The notes beneath the pieces are model-generated. The model was not told the DNA's origin and did no database searches. It saw only the letters and a program-made list of their open reading frames with translations. This document shows, piece after piece, positions 63,851 through 64,000 of a stretch of DNA of 64,000 nucleotides. The position numbers and the translations under genes are program-made. Each line of letters begins with the position of its first letter. The stretch's first letter is position 1. Origin of the DNA: Thermovirga sp. (GTDB lineage: Bacteria > Synergistota > Synergistia > Synergistales > Thermovirgaceae); NCBI RefSeq assembly GCF_017656375.1, contig NZ_JACDOB010000001.1, positions 124,001 to 188,000 of the forward strand, read 5' to 3'.

Positions 63851-64000
63851 CTATACGTATCCCCCTGATTTTATAAGCAGTAAGAGGCTTCTTAATGAAA
63901 CTTCTTTAAATGCTCCACATGGAAGGTCCTTTAGAACCATTTCCCCTATGGATCTCCTAACCAATCTTACCACCCTAAGATCAGCATGTTGGGCTATAAC
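63851..64000 (-). CDS. C-terminus of an RsuA/RluB-family pseudouridine synthase (partial)
   Basis: The last 49 codons of a minus-strand gene cut by the right edge. The translation includes ADLRVVRLVRRSIGEMVLKD followed by LPCGAFKEVSL, the typical end of RsuA/RluB-type enzymes (RLVR.RIG...L.DLPPGxxREL). Linkage to cmk is common for rluB. The exact target cannot be told from this fragment. Confidence 0.78.
   Translation of the reverse strand, partial: VIAQHADLRVVRLVRRSIGEMVLKDLPCGAFKEVSLRSLLLLIKSGGYV

Overview
The window is a gene-dense core-genome segment from an anaerobic, diderm bacterium with roughly 40% G+C by eye. Low-potential anaerobic metabolism is indicated by a four-subunit pyruvate-type ferredoxin oxidoreductase, hypF for [NiFe]-hydrogenase maturation, acetate kinase and several 4Fe-4S proteins. 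A second membrane is indicated by an MlaE/MlaF/MlaD lipid-transport set. Many other genes and gene orders are of the kind usually seen in Gram-positives (fapR-plsX-fab-rnc, pyrR-pyr, yicC-remA-gmk-rpoZ-coaBC-priA, fabK, ricT). That mixture fits Synergistota (Acetomicrobium/Thermovirga-like) best, but this is an inference from gene content and no database was searched. I see no insertion sequences, prophage or CRISPR array.

Layout. 1-7684 (minus strand): a protein-quality-control operon tig-clpP-clpX-lon followed by ysxC and valS (valS runs off the left edge). 7843-8913: two tRNA units on the minus strand, each with a TTGACA-17-TAGAAT promoter and an intrinsic terminator, nine tRNAs in all. 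9091-15495: a TrpR-like regulator (yerC), then on the minus strand cobO, mnmA, a Lon-like AAA_32 protease, an endonuclease III homologue and a DUF362 ferredoxin-like protein. 15594-17867 (plus): hypF alone with its own promoter. 17892-30192 (minus): a tightly packed run of twelve genes, prfB (with a programmed +1 frameshift), an S55-type peptidase, mlaE, mlaF, mlaD, tmk, holB, ricT, ftsY, a DUF4416 gene, purB and glpX. 30317-31321 (plus): birA.

31336-38183 (minus): a complete UMP pathway operon from aspartate transcarbamylase onward, pyrR-B-C-K-D-F-E, ending in a secreted protein of unknown function and preceded by a promoter and a leader terminator. 38176-45865 (minus): fapR-plsX-fabH-fabK-fabD-fabG-acpP-fabF-rnc, with a strong promoter and a candidate operator in front of fapR. 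45871-47925 (minus): ackA-yceD-rpmF with a terminator. 48019-51260: tmcAL (plus) converging on trmB-rsmD-coaD (minus). 51313-55588 (plus): the porCDAB operon, a tRNA-Pro unit and rsmA. 55655-64000 (minus): cmk-plsC-yicC-remA-gmk-rpoZ-coaBC-priA-der-hup, with the C-terminus of a pseudouridine synthase at the right edge.

Most genes are housekeeping. The points that most deserve attention are a PriA lacking its ATPase motifs, an MlaD-type protein with a C-terminal beta-rich segment ending in Phe, an S55-type peptidase heading that lipid-transport cluster with its Ser and His motifs in an unexpected order, an unassigned secreted protein at the end of the pyr operon, a tRNA-Lys duplication carrying a compensatory base-pair change, and candidate operators upstream of fapR, pyrR and tig. 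I did not find a convincing wholly new multi-gene system. Start codons were often moved inward from the longest reading frame on the basis of Shine-Dalgarno (SD) spacing; TTG and GTG starts are common here.
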